31,735 nt of DNA from a virus (IMGVR_UViG_3300025141_000014:1-31735), one strand, 5' to 3'; shown: positions 1 to 8,697, counted from the first letter of the stretch. The notes: a model not told the origin generated them from the sequence alone. A program made the numbers and translations.

Positions 1-127
1 ATTTGCACTTTGAGAAGATTATTCATACTGAAGTCTCAAAAGGTAAAAGCGTAGCAAGAGCAACTAATAAAGCTAATGTAGAAGTGCCAGAGATTTACCA
101 CCTTCGCAGACTTATGACTGCTGGTTA
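1..127. repeat. terminal direct repeat, left copy
   Basis: Bases 1-127 are identical to bases 31609-31735. An exact duplication of 127 nt at both ends is what a de Bruijn assembler with k=127 leaves on a circular or circularly permuted genome. It is therefore more likely an assembly overlap than a biological terminal repeat. Both copies lie inside one open reading frame, so joining the ends restores an intact gene. Confidence 0.95.
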
Positions 128-200
128 CAGAATAGCTGATGCAATACGAACTAACATATCATTCTTGAAAAGTGAATTAAATAATATAAAAAGTGATTAA
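3..200 (+). CDS. hypothetical protein, C-terminal part of junction-spanning gene
   Basis: This is the 3' part of a gene that starts with ATG at 31461 and crosses the circular junction. The joined product is 115 aa (348 nt with stop). The TTG at position 3 is an internal Leu codon, not a start. The protein is soluble-looking and mostly helical, with a basic middle (KGKSVARATNKA) that could bind nucleic acid, and no Cys or membrane segment. It sits upstream of the sigma-like gene and the terminases. I do not recognise the family. A DNA-binding or packaging-related role is only a guess from position and charge. Confidence 0.85.
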   Translation: MHFEKIIHTEVSKGKSVARATNKANVEVPEIYHLRRLMTAGYRIADAIRTNISFLKSELNNIKSD

Positions 201-220
201 AAAAATATACTATATTTGCA
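197..220 (+). promoter_or_regulatory. promoter-like element with TATATTTG -7 box
   Basis: TTAAAAAAA, then five bases, then TATATTTGCA. The box at 211-218 fits the Bacteroidota -7 consensus TAnnTTTG. No clear TTG -33 box is present; an A-tract occupies the upstream part. A nearly identical 24-nt block occurs at 28435-28458. Transcription would begin only a few bases upstream of, or at, the GTG at 224, so the first message may be leaderless. Confidence 0.55.
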
Positions 221-223
221 AAA

Positions 224-709
224 GTGAAAACTAAAGAAATAAAAGAACTAAGCAATTACATAGAGAATATAGGAAAACATTATACAGTTCCATATTTAGA
301 TGATTATGTGCAAGAAGTTCTGTTTATTATTTATGAAAGAGGTATTACTTTTATTAACGAATTAAAAAGAAAAGATAAATTATATAACTTTGCTTACAAG
401 GTTAGCGTATATCAAATCTTATCTAAGAATGGAAACTACTATAAAAAGTATATTAAGCCCAGATTTAATGAAGAATTAAAAGAGATAAGAAACGAAAAAA
501 ATTTAAAATTTGATTTAAAAAAGTTTAGAGAAATTGAAAACAATTTAAGCGGAGCTAATAAAAAACTATTCCAAGAATTATTAAAGACTAAGAATAAATC
601 AGAAATAGCAAAGAAAAGTAAAATACATTATACATCTTTATTAAAAATGATAGACAAAATGGAGGAAGCAATAAGAAATAAACATCAATTAAATGAATTT
701 TATGATTAA
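224..709 (+). CDS. sigma-factor-like or HTH DNA-binding protein
   Basis: A 161-aa basic protein. Residues about 15-60 (YLDDYVQEVLFIIYERG and following) resemble the helical region 2 of small sigma-70 factors. Residues about 117-150 (LLKTKNKSEIAKKSKIHYTS and on) look like a region-4-type helix-turn-helix. It may redirect host RNA polymerase to late genes or bind DNA near the packaging genes. The start is GTG, directly behind the TATATTTG box, and no in-frame ATG lies nearby. The next gene overlaps its stop codon. A degenerate sigma fold is inferred from pattern only; a plain HTH regulator or a packaging-associated DNA-binding protein is the alternative. Confidence 0.6.
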   Translation: MKTKEIKELSNYIENIGKHYTVPYLDDYVQEVLFIIYERGITFINELKRKDKLYNFAYKVSVYQILSKNGNYYKKYIKPRFNEELKEIRNEKNLKFDLKKFREIENNLSGANKKLFQELLKTKNKSEIAKKSKIHYTSLLKMIDKMEEAIRNKHQLNEFYD

Positions 710-941
710 AGATTTTGAAATTATAATATTAATTATTACATTTACAACGACTTATGTAGATTATATAAATTCTAAGTTTGGGATTAAGTACGATAAGAAG
801 CCTTTTAACTGTGCCTTTTGTCTGACAGTTTGGAGTAGCTTAGCAGTATATTTTTTAAGCCTGATTTATGTTATTGATTGTTCTGCATTTGTTTTAGTTT
901 CGCCTTTAGTATTAAGAATTATAGAAAGAAGATTATTATGA
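702..941 (+). CDS. small membrane protein with CxxC motif
   Basis: A 79-aa protein from the ATG overlapping the previous stop (ATGATTAA); an ATG at 693 would add three residues. Two hydrophobic segments are visible, at about residues 4-20 and 43-70. Between them lies a NCAFCLTVW motif, a CxxC-T-x-W pattern reminiscent of DUF1360-like membrane proteins. The CxxC could bind metal or form a disulphide. It is coupled to the next gene by an ATGA overlap. Its role is unknown; a holin role is unlikely, because the lysis genes are elsewhere. Confidence 0.7.
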   Translation: MIKDFEIIILIITFTTTYVDYINSKFGIKYDKKPFNCAFCLTVWSSLAVYFLSLIYVIDCSAFVLVSPLVLRIIERRLL

Positions 942-1285
942 CAATAAAAGAAGTAATAGAAATTTACAGAAAATCAAAAACACTGCCTAGAAAGTGTCAT
1001 TTGAATTGGTTAAAAGAAAACTTTAATCCTATACTCTACGACATAGATAAAAGTCTAAATATTAATTGGGGCTGTCAAACTTGCTCTAGAAATTATTTAA
1101 GTATGATTTCAAGATATTTAGAAGAGTTAGAAATAAAACAAGCAGAAGCAGACGAAGCAGCAGAAAGAGCAGCTATGCAAGATATGATAAACGAACAAGC
1201 GAATAATGCAAAGAAAGCGAGAAAGAAAGTTGCAAAGAATGGAAAAGCAAAAGGGAAGAGTAATAAGAAAACTATTAAGAGTTGA
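938..1285 (+). CDS. hypothetical protein, Cys pair and Lys-rich tail
   Basis: A 115-aa product from the ATG in the ATGA overlap with the upstream gene; an upstream TTG at 878 would give an implausible extension read through that gene. The N-terminal half has KCHLNW and WGCQTC motifs, possibly a small metal-binding fold. Residues about 70-115 are an acidic then Ala/Lys-rich helix ending in a very basic tail (KKARKKVAKNGKAKGK). A basic tail suggests nucleic-acid contact. The family is not recognised. Its 3' end overlaps the next small gene in another frame. Confidence 0.65.
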   Translation: MTIKEVIEIYRKSKTLPRKCHLNWLKENFNPILYDIDKSLNINWGCQTCSRNYLSMISRYLEELEIKQAEADEAAERAAMQDMINEQANNAKKARKKVAKNGKAKGKSNKKTIKS

Positions 1286-1415
1286 TGAAGTAGGGTTATA
1301 TGAAATTACTTTATTAAACGATAAGGTAATTAAAATAAAAGATATAAACGGCTGCAAAGTAAGAAACAATGAAGTTATATTAGATTATGTCGAAGCTAAC
1401 AGTAAAACAAAATAA
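1239..1415 (+). CDS. small hypothetical protein
   Basis: A 58-aa product if started at the ATG at 1239; an ATG at 1206 would give 69 aa but a deeper overlap with the upstream gene. The central part (VGLYEITLLNDKVIKIKDINGCKV) reads like a small beta-rich fold. It ends 29 nt inside the start of the small terminase gene, so translation is probably coupled. No family is recognised. The upstream part of the frame is Lys/Arg-rich because it shares bases with the basic tail of the neighbouring gene. Confidence 0.55.
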   Translation: MEKQKGRVIRKLLRVDEVGLYEITLLNDKVIKIKDINGCKVRNNEVILDYVEANSKTK

Positions 1416-1845
1416 ATTCTGTGAAGTATATGTAAATACTAGTAGCCCTTCTAAAGCATACAAAGCAGCTTATGATGTTAGCCCAACTACTAAAATGAAT
1501 GTCATTAGTGTAAAGGCTTCTGAGTTACTTCAAAACGGTAATGTCAAGGTAAGAATTAAAGAGTTAAAAGACCAACTAGCTGCAAAGCATTTTGTTACTA
1601 GAGTAGATATAGCTAATGGTTACTTAGAAATAATAAACGCTTGGAAAGGTTTAATGACATTAGCAAGTCAAGACAAACTAACAAAAGAACAAACACAAAA
1701 ATTCTATTTACTTAAAGAGATGGTTAAGGGTTCTGACTATAGAGGCGCATTTGATAGCTTGGCCAGAATGTATGGCCTTAATGAGCCTGATAAGATAGAC
1801 ATACGCCAAGAGATAGTAAACATTAGCATAAATCTAGGCGAATGA
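1387..1845 (+). CDS. terS: terminase small subunit
   Basis: A 152-aa protein. It recognises the phage packaging site and loads DNA onto the large subunit. The N-terminal LTVKQNKFCEVYVNTSSPSK, followed by an A-Y-K-A-A-Y-type stretch at residues 4-30, is the characteristic Terminase_2 (small subunit) helix-turn-helix. The rest is helical and fits the oligomerisation part. Length is normal for the family. Its stop overlaps the large subunit start (ATGA), the usual terS-terL arrangement. Confidence 0.9.
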   Translation: MSKLTVKQNKFCEVYVNTSSPSKAYKAAYDVSPTTKMNVISVKASELLQNGNVKVRIKELKDQLAAKHFVTRVDIANGYLEIINAWKGLMTLASQDKLTKEQTQKFYLLKEMVKGSDYRGAFDSLARMYGLNEPDKIDIRQEIVNISINLGE

Positions 1846-3146
1846 ATGTAGAGCCTAAATTCACAACTAAACAAAAACAAGCATTAAAGTATTTAGTAGA
1901 CAATAAAACAAACGAAGTATTATTTGGTGGTGCTGCTGGTGGTGGTAAGTCTTGGATAGGTGTAAGCTGGTTAATAGTACAATGTTTTAAATATCCAAAG
2001 GTAAGGTATTTAATGGGTCGGAGTAAACTGGACGCACTAAAGAAAACAACCTTAAACACGTTCTTTGAGGTTTGTAATGAATGGGGTTTAAAATCTGATA
2101 CTCATTATAAGTTCAACGCTAGTAGTAATGTAATAACCTTTTATAACGGTTCTGAAATACTATTAAAAGATTTGTTTCTATATCCATCAGACAGAAACTT
2201 TGATAGCTTAGGAAGTCTAGAAATAACAGGGGCTTTTATTGACGAAGCAAATCAAATAACAGAAAAGGCTAAAAATATAGTAATGTCTAGGATTAGATAT
2301 AAACTAGATAAGTTTAAATTGATACCTAAGTTATTAATGACTTGTAACCCAGCCAAGAACTGGGTCTATACGGATTACTACAAGAAGTCAAAAGATGGCA
2401 CGTTAGAAGGTTATAAAAAGTTTATACAGTCATTAGTTGATGATAATGATTATATCTCTAAACATTATGCGGAGCAATTATCTAAATTAGATGAAGTAAG
2501 CAAACAAAGGTTACTATTCGGAAATTGGGAGTATGATATAAACTCAGATAACTTAATAGACTATGACAGTATTTTAACTATGTTTGATAATATAGGAATA
2601 GAAGGAGATAAATATATTACTTGTGATGTTGCTAGATTAGGTAATGACAAAAGCGTAGTAATGCTTTGGAATGGCCTACAAGTGGAATTAATAAAGACAT
2701 TCGATAAGAATACAATAACAGAATTAGCTAACTACATAAAAGACTTACAAGTTAAGCATAGAGTAAACCTTAAAAACATTATAGCAGATAGTGACGGTGT
2801 AGGCGGTGGACTTGCTGATATATTAAGATGTGTTAATTTTATAAACAACGCCAGGCCTTTTAATAATGAGAACTACCAAAACTTAAAGACGCAATGCTAT
2901 TATAAGCTATCAGATTTAATCAATAAAGCACAAATAGGAGTAAGTGCCACAATGCAAGAAAAGAATAAGCTAATAGAAGAACTAGAGCAAGTAAGAGCAA
3001 AGGATATAGACAAAGATACAAAGCTAAAATTAATTCCTAAAGATATAGTAAAAACAATAATTGGAAGAAGCCCTGATTATTCAGACTGCTTAATGATGAG
3101 AATGTATTTTGAATTTAACAAAAGAGGCTTTTATTCAATTAGGTAA
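1842..3146 (+). CDS. terL: terminase large subunit
   Basis: The 434-aa packaging motor ATPase and headful or cos nuclease. Walker A is GGAAGGGKS at residues 29-37. Walker B is in GAFIDEA at 130-136, with D134 and the catalytic E135. A TCNP coupling motif lies at about 167-170. The RNase H-like nuclease half shows acidic residues in DVARLGNDKS (D262), IIADSDGVGGG (D316, D318) and SPDYSD (D412, D415). All key residues are present and the length is typical. The ATG overlaps the terS stop. The tail chaperone gene follows after 28 nt. Confidence 0.95.
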   Translation: MNVEPKFTTKQKQALKYLVDNKTNEVLFGGAAGGGKSWIGVSWLIVQCFKYPKVRYLMGRSKLDALKKTTLNTFFEVCNEWGLKSDTHYKFNASSNVITFYNGSEILLKDLFLYPSDRNFDSLGSLEITGAFIDEANQITEKAKNIVMSRIRYKLDKFKLIPKLLMTCNPAKNWVYTDYYKKSKDGTLEGYKKFIQSLVDDNDYISKHYAEQLSKLDEVSKQRLLFGNWEYDINSDNLIDYDSILTMFDNIGIEGDKYITCDVARLGNDKSVVMLWNGLQVELIKTFDKNTITELANYIKDLQVKHRVNLKNIIADSDGVGGGLADILRCVNFINNARPFNNENYQNLKTQCYYKLSDLINKAQIGVSATMQEKNKLIEELEQVRAKDIDKDTKLKLIPKDIVKTIIGRSPDYSDCLMMRMYFEFNKRGFYSIR

Positions 3147-3174
3147 AAACCCAAATAAAAAACATATATTAATT

Positions 3175-3804
3175 ATGGACGTAACAATACCAACAAGCTG
3201 GAAGGATATAAATATTGACACTTATATTAAATTAGTTCCTGTATTAGAAACTGAACAAGAAGATATAACAAGAGTTATAAATATTCTATGTGTATTGACA
3301 GGTAAGAAAAGGGAAGAAATAAAAGAAATACAACTAACTGATTATCATAAACTTATTAAAAAGATGGCTTTTTTGTTTACAGAGATACCAACTAAATTAG
3401 AAAGTAAAAGAATAAAGTTAGATGGTAACTATTATGAGTTTAAACTTAATGCAGAAAATCTTTTATTTGGGGAGTATATTAACGCTATGGAAACATTAAA
3501 TTCTAAAAATGAAAATGCAGTAATAGAAAACTTAGATAAAATATTAGCGAGTATTTGCAGACCAGTAGAAAAGAAGTTTGGCAAATGGAAGGAAAAGAAA
3601 ATGACAAGCAAGTTATTACAAGAAACAGTAAAACTATTTAGAGATAAAATGAGTATACAAGATGCTTATCCTTTGGCGGTTTTTTTTTGCAATCACTCAA
3701 AGGACTTAATGACAAATATACAAACTTCTTTGATAACTCGAGCGGAGAAGATAACAAAGGAAGTGGAGATGGATTTAGCGACAGGTGGGGCTGGTGGTGT
3801 ATAA
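3175..3804 (+). CDS. tail assembly chaperone, zero-frame product
   Basis: A 209-aa product from the ATG at 3175 (MDVTIPTSWKDI); an open stretch upstream to 3109 lies inside terL and is rejected as a start. The helical protein contains an internal half (residues about 60-130) describing FLFTEIPTKLE and NLLFGEYINAME. It resembles small tail proteins of Bacteroidota siphophages that act like lambda gpG, coating the tape measure during tail assembly. The main support is the T9 run at 3680-3688 and the continuing open -1 frame to 3944, a G/GT-type arrangement. The normal product ends in GGAGGV. It is unusually placed, next to terL rather than beside the tail tube gene. Confidence 0.6.
   Translation: MDVTIPTSWKDINIDTYIKLVPVLETEQEDITRVINILCVLTGKKREEIKEIQLTDYHKLIKKMAFLFTEIPTKLESKRIKLDGNYYEFKLNAENLLFGEYINAMETLNSKNENAVIENLDKILASICRPVEKKFGKWKEKKMTSKLLQETVKLFRDKMSIQDAYPLAVFFCNHSKDLMTNIQTSLITRAEKITKEVEMDLATGGAGGV
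3680..3688 (+). other. candidate -1 ribosomal frameshift site (T9)
   Basis: Nine T residues. In the zero frame they read G-TT TTT TTT T-GC, which contains the heptamer T TTT TTT of the X XXY YYZ class. A -1 slip moves reading from codons at 3688 to codons at 3687 and opens a frame to 3944. A homopolymer sequencing error would also create such a picture. Here, however, both frames stay open for about 115 nt downstream. A G-rich stretch near 3784-3797 is an alternative switching point. Confidence 0.55.
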
Positions 3805-3944
3805 TTGATTCTTTGACGAATTCAAGAGTTGATAAATGGGAAATTGTCACAAAGTGGAACGTAATTCACGGCTTGAATATATGTTCATATTATAAAGATA
3901 AACAAAGAAAAGAAAAAATAGAATTAGAGAAAATTGGCAGATAA
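3687..3944 (+). CDS. -1 frame extension of tail assembly chaperone (T-like)
   Basis: About 85 codons without an in-frame ATG, overlapping the 3' end of the zero-frame gene and running on to 3944. The distal part (RWGWWCIIDSLTNS..., then KWEIVTKWNVIHGLN and a charged tail) has a real-protein look and is helical. As a -1 fusion to the zero-frame product it would give a protein of about 256 aa, the analogue of lambda gpGT, whose T domain recruits the tail tube protein. If not a fusion, it would have to start at TTG 3687. Its end overlaps the next gene by 11 nt. Confidence 0.6.
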   Translation: MQSLKGLNDKYTNFFDNSSGEDNKGSGDGFSDRWGWWCIIDSLTNSRVDKWEIVTKWNVIHGLNICSYYKDKQRKEKIELEKIGR

Positions 3945-4479
3945 TTATTTACATAATGCTTTTACAGAATTTCACGCTACAGGAACAGAGGGTATAGTTG
4001 ATAAATGCAGCTCCTTAGGAGATGTAATGAATAATTTAGGTATAAGGCTTAAGGATGAAACATTAAAGCAAATAGATACAATAAAAGATACTTCTGGAAA
4101 TTTAAGACAATCCGTAAAATTTAATACTAAGATATTTGGAGAAAGTTTTGCAACAGAATTATATTTAGCTGATTATTATGATTATATAAATAAAGGAGTA
4201 AGAGGTGCTGAGAGTTCAGAAAGAGCGCCTGATAGTCCTTATTCATATAAAGACAAACAACCTCCAGCAAGTGCATTAAAAGAGTGGAGTCATAGAAAAG
4301 GCTTAAACGAATGGGCTGTAAGTAAATCAATATTTAAAAAAGGAATTAAAAAGAAAGGTTACTTTGATAAAGTTGTAGAAGATGTAAAGAATGGAGAAAT
4401 ACACAGCTTATTAATACAAGATTTAAAAAGCGCTGGAAAATTAGGCATATTAAATGAGATTAAAAAAATTATAAAATAA
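3934..4479 (+). CDS. putative tail completion or HK97-gp10-like protein
   Basis: A 181-aa protein starting at TTG (MADNYLHNAFTEF); no ATG fits, and the TTG overlaps the upstream frame. Residues about 60-130 hold DTSGNLRQSVKF, then YLADYYDYINKGVRG, then SPYSYKDKQPPASALKEW. This pattern of an xSGxLxxS strand followed by YxDYxxxGxRG resembles minor tail or HK97 gp10-like proteins that join head and tail. The C-terminal 40 residues are basic and helical. It sits at the head of the tail block. Function is inferred from pattern and place. Confidence 0.55.
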   Translation: MADNYLHNAFTEFHATGTEGIVDKCSSLGDVMNNLGIRLKDETLKQIDTIKDTSGNLRQSVKFNTKIFGESFATELYLADYYDYINKGVRGAESSERAPDSPYSYKDKQPPASALKEWSHRKGLNEWAVSKSIFKKGIKKKGYFDKVVEDVKNGEIHSLLIQDLKSAGKLGILNEIKKIIK

Positions 4480-5738
4480 TGGCAATAACAGGAATAACAT
4501 ACGAACCTCAAGATTATAGAACGGTTTATAATCCTATTGAGTACGTGGCAACTTCAAATAAAACATCTGAAGATAGGTTTAAGTACATAGTAGAAGTATA
4601 TGATGGAGCTACAAAGATAGGAACGTTAAAAATACCAGCAGACCCTTTGTTATATGGTAGAGCAGATGTACAAGGAATAATGGAAAGCTATCTAACTAAG
4701 AATCTAGGAACTATAAACACAGCAGCTACAGGCGTAGCATTTGAAGACTGTAATAACTCATATAAAGAATTTACTATAAAATTTGGAGAGGAATATGAAG
4801 TGTTAGGAGTATTAACTGTATTTATGACACCAGCTTATGATACTACATTAATAACTTTTAATGGCTGTTTACCTAATTATAGAGATGCTTTAAATTTTGT
4901 AGACTATCAAGCTAATAACAAGTACCAAGATTTTACAGTAAACGCAATTACAAGAAAGTTTTTAACTAATATGCCAAAGGGGGTAAGACCTCCAGACACT
5001 AATACGCAAAAGGTAGAATTAACTGACAAAGGCTTTACTTATTTTTTAACAGAAACAGGCGAAGCAATTACACATTTTGAAGTATGGACTTATGACAGTT
5101 CAGGAGTTTTAATTGCTAATGTTGATGTTACTGCAGCTATTAATGCTGATAAGATGATTCTTATACCTTCAAGCCCTGATAGTTTAAATAACATAGACCC
5201 TGCTGCCGTAAGTATAGCGCAGCCTATAATACCATCAAATTGTGCTTACTATTATATTGATTTATGGAACGGCGTAAATATAGCAAGTGAATCTTTACAC
5301 TTTGATTTGGTCTCTGAATGTAGATATGAAGTAAGAAGACTGGAGTTTTTAAATAGTTTAGGGGGTTTTGATACATTTAATTTTACTAAGGTTTCAAGAA
5401 AATCAGAAACAATAGAAAGAAAGTTTTATAAACAAAATGCTGATAATATGGTAAGTGGTGTAATAGATTATTCACTTCAAGATAAAGTTAAAACTCAGTA
5501 TTATACTAAATCAAGCCCAAAGATTAAATTAAACTCTGACAATTTAAGTGTAGACGTTTATAACTGGTTATTAGAATTAATAGAAAGCCCAGAGATTTAT
5601 TTATGGGAGAATGGAGAAAGAATTGCAATACAAAATATTAGTTCAGACTGGGAGGAAAAAAGAGCTGACACAGATAGTGTATTTAATTTAGAAATAGAAC
5701 TTGAATTAGGAATAGATAACTATAGACAACGTGGTTAA
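4479..5738 (+). CDS. virion structural protein, probable tail or baseplate
   Basis: 419 aa, largely beta-rich, with no signal peptide or membrane segment. The N-terminal 100 residues (YEPQDYRTVYNPIEYVATSN, then KYIVEVYDGATKIGTLKIPAD) look like an Ig-like or fibronectin-like sandwich. The C-terminal 130 residues hold SRKSETIERKFYKQNADN and YNWLLELIESPEIYLWENG, the kind of module seen in tail-tip proteins. It lies between the tail completion candidate and a large tail protein, with its stop overlapping the next start by 8 nt. A distal-tail or baseplate hub role is inferred. No enzyme motif is seen. Confidence 0.55.
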   Translation: MAITGITYEPQDYRTVYNPIEYVATSNKTSEDRFKYIVEVYDGATKIGTLKIPADPLLYGRADVQGIMESYLTKNLGTINTAATGVAFEDCNNSYKEFTIKFGEEYEVLGVLTVFMTPAYDTTLITFNGCLPNYRDALNFVDYQANNKYQDFTVNAITRKFLTNMPKGVRPPDTNTQKVELTDKGFTYFLTETGEAITHFEVWTYDSSGVLIANVDVTAAINADKMILIPSSPDSLNNIDPAAVSIAQPIIPSNCAYYYIDLWNGVNIASESLHFDLVSECRYEVRRLEFLNSLGGFDTFNFTKVSRKSETIERKFYKQNADNMVSGVIDYSLQDKVKTQYYTKSSPKIKLNSDNLSVDVYNWLLELIESPEIYLWENGERIAIQNISSDWEEKRADTDSVFNLEIELELGIDNYRQRG

Positions 5739-8694
5739 AGAAGAATTATACATAGGAAACGAAAGGGTGGAATTATTAGGAAGTTTAGAGCCTAATTTAA
5801 CATTTAATATTTCAGATATTAAAAACCCTGATAAAAGAAAAAGCGACTACTCAAAAAGTATTTCGTTGCCTGGAAGTAAAAAAATAAATAAATTATTTGA
5901 GCATATTTTTGAGGTAAATATAGACTTGCAAACATTTAACCCTAATTTAAAAACTGATGTTTTATATTTAGTTAACGGAGAAACTATTATAGACGGTTAT
6001 TTACAGTTAAAAGAAATTAAAATAATAGACGAATTAATAAGCTATGAAGTTACTATAATTGGTAGGGTAGGTAATTTTATAAATGAGTTAGGAAATAAAG
6101 AACTAACAGATTTAGATATGAGTTCATTAAATCATACATACGATAAAGCAACTCAGGTAGCTACGTGGAATTATCCACTTACTACTGATTATGTTTACCC
6201 TATGATTAACTATGATATTAACTACGGAGGACAAGGTTTTAGTGAGCAGTGGGATGTAGAAGATTTATTTCCAGCAATAACAGCAAAGAAATACATAGAT
6301 GAAATATTTGCTGATGCTGGTTATACTTACGATAGCGACTTTTTTGATAGTCAATATTTTGAGAATTTAATAATACCATTTTCTTCTAAGAATTTTGCAC
6401 TTACAGAAACAGTAATTAATAATAGAATTTTTAATGCAAATACTCCTGAAATTCAAGCGACAGGAGTGCCAGAATTATACGCTTTAGAATATAATGATAA
6501 TACTTCGTATGATGATGATATTATAAATAATATAGTAGAAGTATATGATACTAGCAATATACATAGTATAGTAACAGGCATATATACACCGAATCAAAAC
6601 GGCTTTTATAATATTGAAGCTATGCTACAACTACAGGGCGAATTTACAGCACCAAGCACCCCAGCAGCAAGTTACACATTATTAGGTTATATACAAGGAT
6701 ATATTGAAATAAATAAATATACAAGTGGAGGTGTATTTATAAATACTTTAGACCAAGTTTCGTTTGGTGTATCTAAATACAATGCTTCAGTAGCACCTTC
6801 TGCTACAGTAACAACTTTAGCAGCACCTACAACACCGTCACAGGATTATATATATATGGCAATTACAGGGGGTTCTAATACAACAGATATAACATCGTTA
6901 GGAAATAATAATAATTCTATTTGTAATAAATATAATATTAATGTAAGTAATATATATTTAAGTGCTAATGAGCAAATTAAGCTAGAAATAAAATACGCAG
7001 TAAGAAAAGAAACGGCTTTTGGATATAGTTATGGTTCTCCTTGTTGGTATGTTTCTGCTGGAGTTCTTAGAAATGGTCCAGTAAATGGCTATAAATTAAA
7101 CATATTAGATGGTTATTTTAAAAACAGCGTAGTAAATAGTGGATATACTGACGGTAACACTATTGATATGTCAAGTAGCATACCTTTGAAAGTAAAGCAA
7201 AGAGATTATTTTATGTCTTTAGTAAAGATGTTTAATTTGTACGTTCAATCAGATGGGCAAAATGATAAGAATTTATTAATTGAGCCTAGAGATGACTTTT
7301 TTACAAATGATATAGTAGACTGGACGCAAAAGTTAGATAATTCAAAAGAAGTTACTTACTTACCTATGGGAGCATTAGATAGTAAAGATTATTTATATAC
7401 CTATAAGCAAGACAAAGATTATTATAACAAACTCTATGAAGAAACTTGGAGCGAAATTTATGGACAAAGAAAATATGGCATAACAAATGATTTTATAAAG
7501 AATGAATTTAAAACTGAAATAATATTTTCACCAACTCCAAGCGTAGGACAAGCGTGGTATGATAGAGTTATTCCTACTATAATAAAATATGATGATAAAA
7601 ATGGAGTTCAAAGAACAGAAAGTAATATAAGAATTTTACAATGGAGCGGACTAAAAAATACCCAACAATGCTGGGATTATACAGATAATTCTGGTGTATT
7701 TGATTTACGAACTACTTATCCTTATGCTGGAATGTATAACGACCCTTATACACCAACTGAAGATATAGGTTTTGGGCTTACAAGGGAAATTTACTGGGCT
7801 GATGTGTTTAATAATTCTATTACGATAAGTAATAACAATCTTTTCAATAAATATCATAAAAAGTTTATAGAAGAAATTACAGATGTAAATTCAAAAATAG
7901 TAAGAGGTTATTTTAGGTTAACGCCCTCAGATATTAAAAATATTAGTTTCAGAAAACAATTTAGATTTAACAATGCTTATTTCAGATTAAACAAAATAGA
8001 AAACTATAATCCTTCTGAATTAACTATGTGCGAATTTTTAAAGATTAAAGATGCTGAAATATTTGTGCCTACAGATACTTTAATTAATGGGGCGGTAGAT
8101 ATAAAGATAGGCGCAGAAGCAAGTCCTACATTTAGCCAAGCAAGTGCGAGGCTACATAATGGAAACAGTCAAGGCAATAGAAATCATACTGTAAGTGGAG
8201 ATAATAATTATATAAGTAGAAGCGCCACGAATGTAGATATTAAAGGAAATTCAAATAAAGTTTATAGCAACGCTTTAAACGTAACTATACAAGGAGATGA
8301 TAATGTAATTAAGTCTGGAGTTTCAAATGTTAATCTTATAAATACAAACGGTTTAATTATAAGTCAAAGCAATACAACAGTTGTTAATAATTCTATACTT
8401 GGCTCTGGTAGTCTAATAGAAGTATCTACAAGCCCATACACAGCAACAGAAGAAATATTGACGTATTTAGTAGATACATCAGGGGGGAACATAGAATTAT
8501 ATTTGCCAGATACTACAGAGATAGGACAGACATTTGACATTAAATTAATAGAGGCTTCAAATACTTTAAATATAACAACAGCATCAGGAACTCCTAGAAT
8601 AGACGGAGCAGCAAATAAAGCAACATCTAACTTATATGACAGTTTCAGTATTAGATTTGACGGCGTGGATTACCAAATAATAAGTAAAAATTAA
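5731..8694 (+). CDS. large tail-tip or receptor-binding protein
   Basis: 987 aa, starting at GTG inside the end of the previous gene. The N-terminus (DKRKSDYSKSISLPGSKKIN at about residues 33-52) is a motif I associate with baseplate proteins of Bacteroidota phages. The middle is beta-rich and Tyr/Asn-rich. Residues about 790-905 carry repeated short strands with Asn ladders (GNRNHTVSGDNN, KGNSNKVYSNA, IQGDDNVIKSG), typical of a parallel beta-helix fibre. The last 80 residues form a separate beta domain ending IRFDGVDYQIISKN. This fits a Tal-like baseplate protein fused to a fibre that binds the host. The exact receptor cannot be deduced. Confidence 0.6.
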   Translation: MVKEELYIGNERVELLGSLEPNLTFNISDIKNPDKRKSDYSKSISLPGSKKINKLFEHIFEVNIDLQTFNPNLKTDVLYLVNGETIIDGYLQLKEIKIIDELISYEVTIIGRVGNFINELGNKELTDLDMSSLNHTYDKATQVATWNYPLTTDYVYPMINYDINYGGQGFSEQWDVEDLFPAITAKKYIDEIFADAGYTYDSDFFDSQYFENLIIPFSSKNFALTETVINNRIFNANTPEIQATGVPELYALEYNDNTSYDDDIINNIVEVYDTSNIHSIVTGIYTPNQNGFYNIEAMLQLQGEFTAPSTPAASYTLLGYIQGYIEINKYTSGGVFINTLDQVSFGVSKYNASVAPSATVTTLAAPTTPSQDYIYMAITGGSNTTDITSLGNNNNSICNKYNINVSNIYLSANEQIKLEIKYAVRKETAFGYSYGSPCWYVSAGVLRNGPVNGYKLNILDGYFKNSVVNSGYTDGNTIDMSSSIPLKVKQRDYFMSLVKMFNLYVQSDGQNDKNLLIEPRDDFFTNDIVDWTQKLDNSKEVTYLPMGALDSKDYLYTYKQDKDYYNKLYEETWSEIYGQRKYGITNDFIKNEFKTEIIFSPTPSVGQAWYDRVIPTIIKYDDKNGVQRTESNIRILQWSGLKNTQQCWDYTDNSGVFDLRTTYPYAGMYNDPYTPTEDIGFGLTREIYWADVFNNSITISNNNLFNKYHKKFIEEITDVNSKIVRGYFRLTPSDIKNISFRKQFRFNNAYFRLNKIENYNPSELTMCEFLKIKDAEIFVPTDTLINGAVDIKIGAEASPTFSQASARLHNGNSQGNRNHTVSGDNNYISRSATNVDIKGNSNKVYSNALNVTIQGDDNVIKSGVSNVNLINTNGLIISQSNTTVVNNSILGSGSLIEVSTSPYTATEEILTYLVDTSGGNIELYLPDTTEIGQTFDIKLIEASNTLNITTASGTPRIDGAANKATSNLYDSFSIRFDGVDYQIISKN

Positions 8695-8697
8695 ACA

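Noticed and set aside
1-127. True biological terminal repeat (DTR) or attachment site
   Set aside because: The length equals a standard assembler k-mer and the repeat lies inside one intact gene; no integrase is present.
878-937. Upstream extension of the gene ending at 1285
   Set aside because: It would need a TTG start and read through the end of the membrane-protein gene; the ATG at 938 in an ATGA overlap fits better.
3109-3174. Upstream extension of the tail chaperone gene
   Set aside because: It lies mostly inside the end of terL and encodes an unconvincing leader; ATG 3175 has the common AATTATGG context.
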